Below, one piece after another: positions 61,351 through 64,000 of a stretch of DNA of 64,000 nt. A program made the position numbers and the translations under genes. The notes under the pieces were generated by a model. The model had not been told where the DNA came from, searched no databases, and worked only from the letters and a program-made list of their open reading frames with translations. Every line of letters starts with the position of its first letter. Position 1 is the first letter of the stretch. Source of the DNA: Diphasiastrum complanatum (taxonomy: Eukaryota; Streptophyta; Lycopodiopsida; Lycopodiales; Lycopodiaceae); contig CM055093.1 of the NCBI GenBank assembly GCA_029204225.1, forward strand, positions 47,378,354 to 47,442,353, given 5' to 3'.

Positions 61351-62874
61351 CCATATAAGTGCAAATCCGCATTCACCCTGAAATGAAACCATCGCAATCA
61401 CCGTTCATCCACATTACCACCGCAACCACAGCTCGCACTCGTCTACCTTCGCCCATCGCAGCCGCATCAGACCATAATCAAAAGACCTTACGACTGCCAT
61501 TGGACATCCTCACTGCAATACCTGAACTCCCATCCGTCCGTCGCACCCGCAATCCACCGCAATTCGACCTTCAACGGTCCCGCCATTTTTTACCACACTT
61601 CCAGTAGTACCCGCTCTGGGCTGTTGCGACCGCATTCGATTATAAACAACAGACCTTCACGCACATTCCTCCACACAGACCTTCACGCTCCGTCCGTTTT
61701 GTCACGCTCAAATCTCGACCGTAGCAGACAACCATTCGTCAGATCTCAATCGGAGGCCCACCATCAGATCTCAACCAGAGGCCCACCGTCAAATCTCAAC
61801 CAGAGCCATCTAAGCAATCTCAACCGGAGCTCTCTGTCAATTCTCAACCGGAGCCATCTAAGCAATCTCAACCGGAGTGAGCTGTTAAATCTCAACCGAC
61901 GGAAGTTGTTCCAACTCAACCAACGGAACCTGCACTCCAGCCCAGCTTCCCATCCACCCGCACTCCGTCGTTGTCACCGTCTGCAACCACATTCGCCCAC
62001 TTTCCTCACCTCCGCATCAGACCGCAATCAAACGACCCTTCGACTACCCACGGCCGCCTTCAACCACCTTACAGACCACCTCAACATCCATCCGTAATCA
62101 CCCGTCACAACTGGCCTCCCACGACATCTCATTGCCATTGGACCATTGTCCACTTCTGCAGCATTCCATCACAACCTCCCCACATCACGACCACCACAAG
62201 CATCCGCATTACATCGTTACACCTACCTTCACCTGTCGCAGCCATCTCACACCGCAATACTACGACCATACGACTACCCACGGCCCCTTCAATCCAAACC
62301 GATCGCACTCCCACCGTATTCACCAACACACTCCCTCGTCCGTCAAGATCGCAATCCAGGCCCATCCTTCCTTCACCCGTATTCCAATCTCCCCCATTGT
62401 TACCCTGTCGTAACTGACATTCACCGCAACTCACACTTAACACCGCATTCGCATTTCACCAAACACCATTACCACTGCAGTTGACCATTTTCGCACCGCC
62501 ACAACAGCTTTGCACCCGTTGCAGTCGCATCCAACTGCATTTACACCGCCCTATGACTACATTTGTCTGCCCCTGATCGCAACAGACCGCCACAACCCGT
62601 AACTGACCCCACTAACCGCACGGATTCCGACTGTTCATTAAACCCGTAACGGATCACATTTACACCACCTCCGCTGACACCGCTAACACCGTCATCTATA
62701 GTCGCCACCACAACCACATCTGTTGAAACCGCACGTTACAACCGCAAACCGCAATCCATCGTAACCGTAAACCGCAACCGTAGGAACCGCAAAAACTCAA
62801 AAAAAAATAAAAACTTCCAAAAATACAAAAAACTCAAAAAATCCAAACAACAATAAAAAACTAACCAGTACCCA
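61351..62874 (+). other. C-rich, G-poor tract before the gypsy gag (probable leader/LTR)
   Basis: Strongly biased to C and A, with many CCGCAACC/ACCGCAA-like words and recurring blocks such as CGACTACCCACGGCC (62038 and 62273). The last ~100 bases become A-rich just before the ATG at 62875. Frames up to 157 codons occur only because of the bias. It probably includes the LTR and leader of the 62875 element, but no primer site or LTR edge was found. Confidence 0.45.
61741..61935. repeat. 24/25-bp minisatellite, ~8 units
   Basis: Units built around AATCTCAACC(A/G)GAGCC. The first two are 25 bases, later ones 24. Units degrade toward the right end. Confidence 0.8.
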
Positions 62875-64000
62875 ATGGACCAACAAAACGAGCCTCAAGT
62901 CTCAGACGATTATCCATACGAGATCAGGTCCCCTGAAGCTGAACAGATCAGATGCCATAGGTTCTACCGAATGAGAGCCGAACTCCAAGAGCCATCTACC
63001 AACCTTAATGGAGTCCTTACTACCCACGGAGCTCATCTTGAAAGATGTACACCCAAGCTAGATCTACCAAAGTTTGACGGTAGTTTGGACCCTCAAAGAT
63101 TTTTGCAAATCTTTGAGAATGCATGTGATGTATATGGCGAGACATCACCCGACGCCATGATTCAACTCTTCTCGATGACCATGATCGATCGAGCACGAGA
63201 ATGGTTTTTTAACCTTGATCATGAAGATAAACGTGACTGGTCACTCTTGAAAGAGGCCTTTATCAAACGCTTCAAGCCATTTCGCTTGATAGAAAGCCCT
63301 TTCGTCAAGCTAAGTAATATCAAAATGACTAAAACGAACGAGTATGAGACTATATTGAGCGTTTCAAACGCCTCAAAAGTCAAATACAAGAATAGCCTTC
63401 TGAACAGATGCTCATCATCTGGTTCTTAGTCGGTCTTCCAAGATGGATTAGACGCGAGCTTAAATCCAATGATGAATATACGAGCCTAAAGTTAGCTATG
63501 TCTGATGCCATCAAGGAAGAAGACGAAGGATCAGATATTGACGAATCTAGGGAAGGGCAAGCACCACGTGCTCCTGTCCATGAGTCGAAGCTGATCGAGG
63601 ACACCCGAGATCAGCTTTGGAAATCACAGCTGGCATTGCTTAATAAACAACACCAACTTCAAATGGAGAAACTCACCAATGAGTTTCAAACTACCCTGAA
63701 GTCTATTCAAAGCAGTATGCCTGGTCAGTCAAACCCTGCACAGGTACCTTATAGACAAAAAACAATATGGTGCCCACACTACCGGGCTACGCATCCTGTT
63801 GATGCTTGTCCTTCATATCGACCTATTCAAGCACATACAGTTCAACAATATGAAGAACACCTATCACAATTTGGAAATGCCTTGCCTTATCATGAATATC
63901 CACCAACAAGTCCAGAACCACTAGCCATACAAGATGGCTACGCCGTTATACAAGGGCCACTTCACACCAGATGTTTCATCTGTGGTGAAACCGGCCACTT
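62875..64000 (+). pseudogene. Ty3/gypsy Gag, partial, frameshift and one stop
   Basis: From the ATG at 62875 (MDQQNEPQVSDD), with PKLDLPKFDGSLDPQRFLQI, RAREWFFNL, WSLLKEAFIKRFKPF and, after a one-base loss near 63348, YIERFKRLKSQ. TAG at 63393-63395 is most simply a mutated Gln codon. The frame then continues with IRRELKSNDEYTSLKLAMSD, a Gln-rich coiled stretch, CPHYRATHPVDACP, and the start of a zinc knuckle (CFICGETGH) at 63972, cut by the window edge. This is the classical retrotransposon Gag core, which packages the element RNA. It belongs to the same family as the fragment at 44168 and is related to the Gag at 49521. Confidence 0.85.

Noticed and set aside
61359-62484. Frames up to 157 codons rich in Ser, Pro, His and Asn
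   Set aside because: They overlap in all three frames of a G-poor tract with few stop codons, and codon use follows the base bias. No conserved domain is visible.

Overview
The window looks like nuclear DNA of a land plant with a large, repeat-rich genome. The evidence is tRNA-primed Ty1/copia and Ty3/gypsy LTR retrotransposons nested in one another, long (GA)n and (TA)n microsatellites, tRNA-derived short elements, and one intron-bearing gene with the plant-specific DCD domain. The species cannot be fixed from the sequence. A fern or gymnosperm would fit as well as an angiosperm.

Layout. 1-1674: 5' end of a minus-strand copia element (gag, leader, primer site, LTR) that runs off the left edge. 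1.7-4.2 kb: degraded repeats, ending in the primer site of an old plus-strand copia at 4220. 4353-10668: a nearly complete copia element with 865-bp LTRs, primer site, polypurine tract and TTTTC target duplications, inserted in the leader of that older copia; three in-frame stops disable its gag-pol. 10.7-17.8 kb: no gene seen, one tRNA-like cloverleaf. 17.8-21.5 kb: a heavily decayed copia carrying an unrelated open minus-strand frame (18394-18834) and a chromovirus remnant (20453-21432) with GCATT duplications. 21.6-32.5 kb: gene-poor relic DNA.

32.5-34.2 kb (minus strand) holds the only recognisable host gene: a DCD-domain protein whose domain is split by a 378-bp intron.

36.3-54.9 kb is a retrotransposon graveyard. 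It contains a copia whose gag start is fused to its integrase (37183-39712). It contains a minus-strand Ty3/gypsy integrase with a further reading frame downstream (39.9-41.5 kb), a (TA)n palindrome, a copia reverse-transcriptase scrap (42.0-42.8 kb), and the 5' end of a plus-strand copia (44597-45832). A minus-strand copia pol (45833-48573) is truncated at both ends, and a minus-strand gypsy gag-protease (48.6-50.7 kb) has a tRNA-Asp primer site at 51.87 kb. A second, perfect tRNA-Asp primer site lies at 54.51 kb, next to a 1.5-kb tandem array of about 150-bp and 161-bp units.

54.9-61.3 kb: no gene, several microsatellites, GGCGCC-rich tandem repeats, a 254-bp tandem duplication and a SINE-like element. 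61.3-64.0 kb: a C-rich, G-poor tract with a 24/25-bp minisatellite, leading into a plus-strand gypsy gag that runs off the right edge.

Apart from the DCD gene, all coding capacity is retroelement-derived, and every such frame examined over its length is broken. The items most worth following up are the open frame in the decayed copia, the frame downstream of the gypsy integrase, the tandem array beside the tRNA-Asp primer site, and the CACGTG palindromes shared by the copia LTRs.
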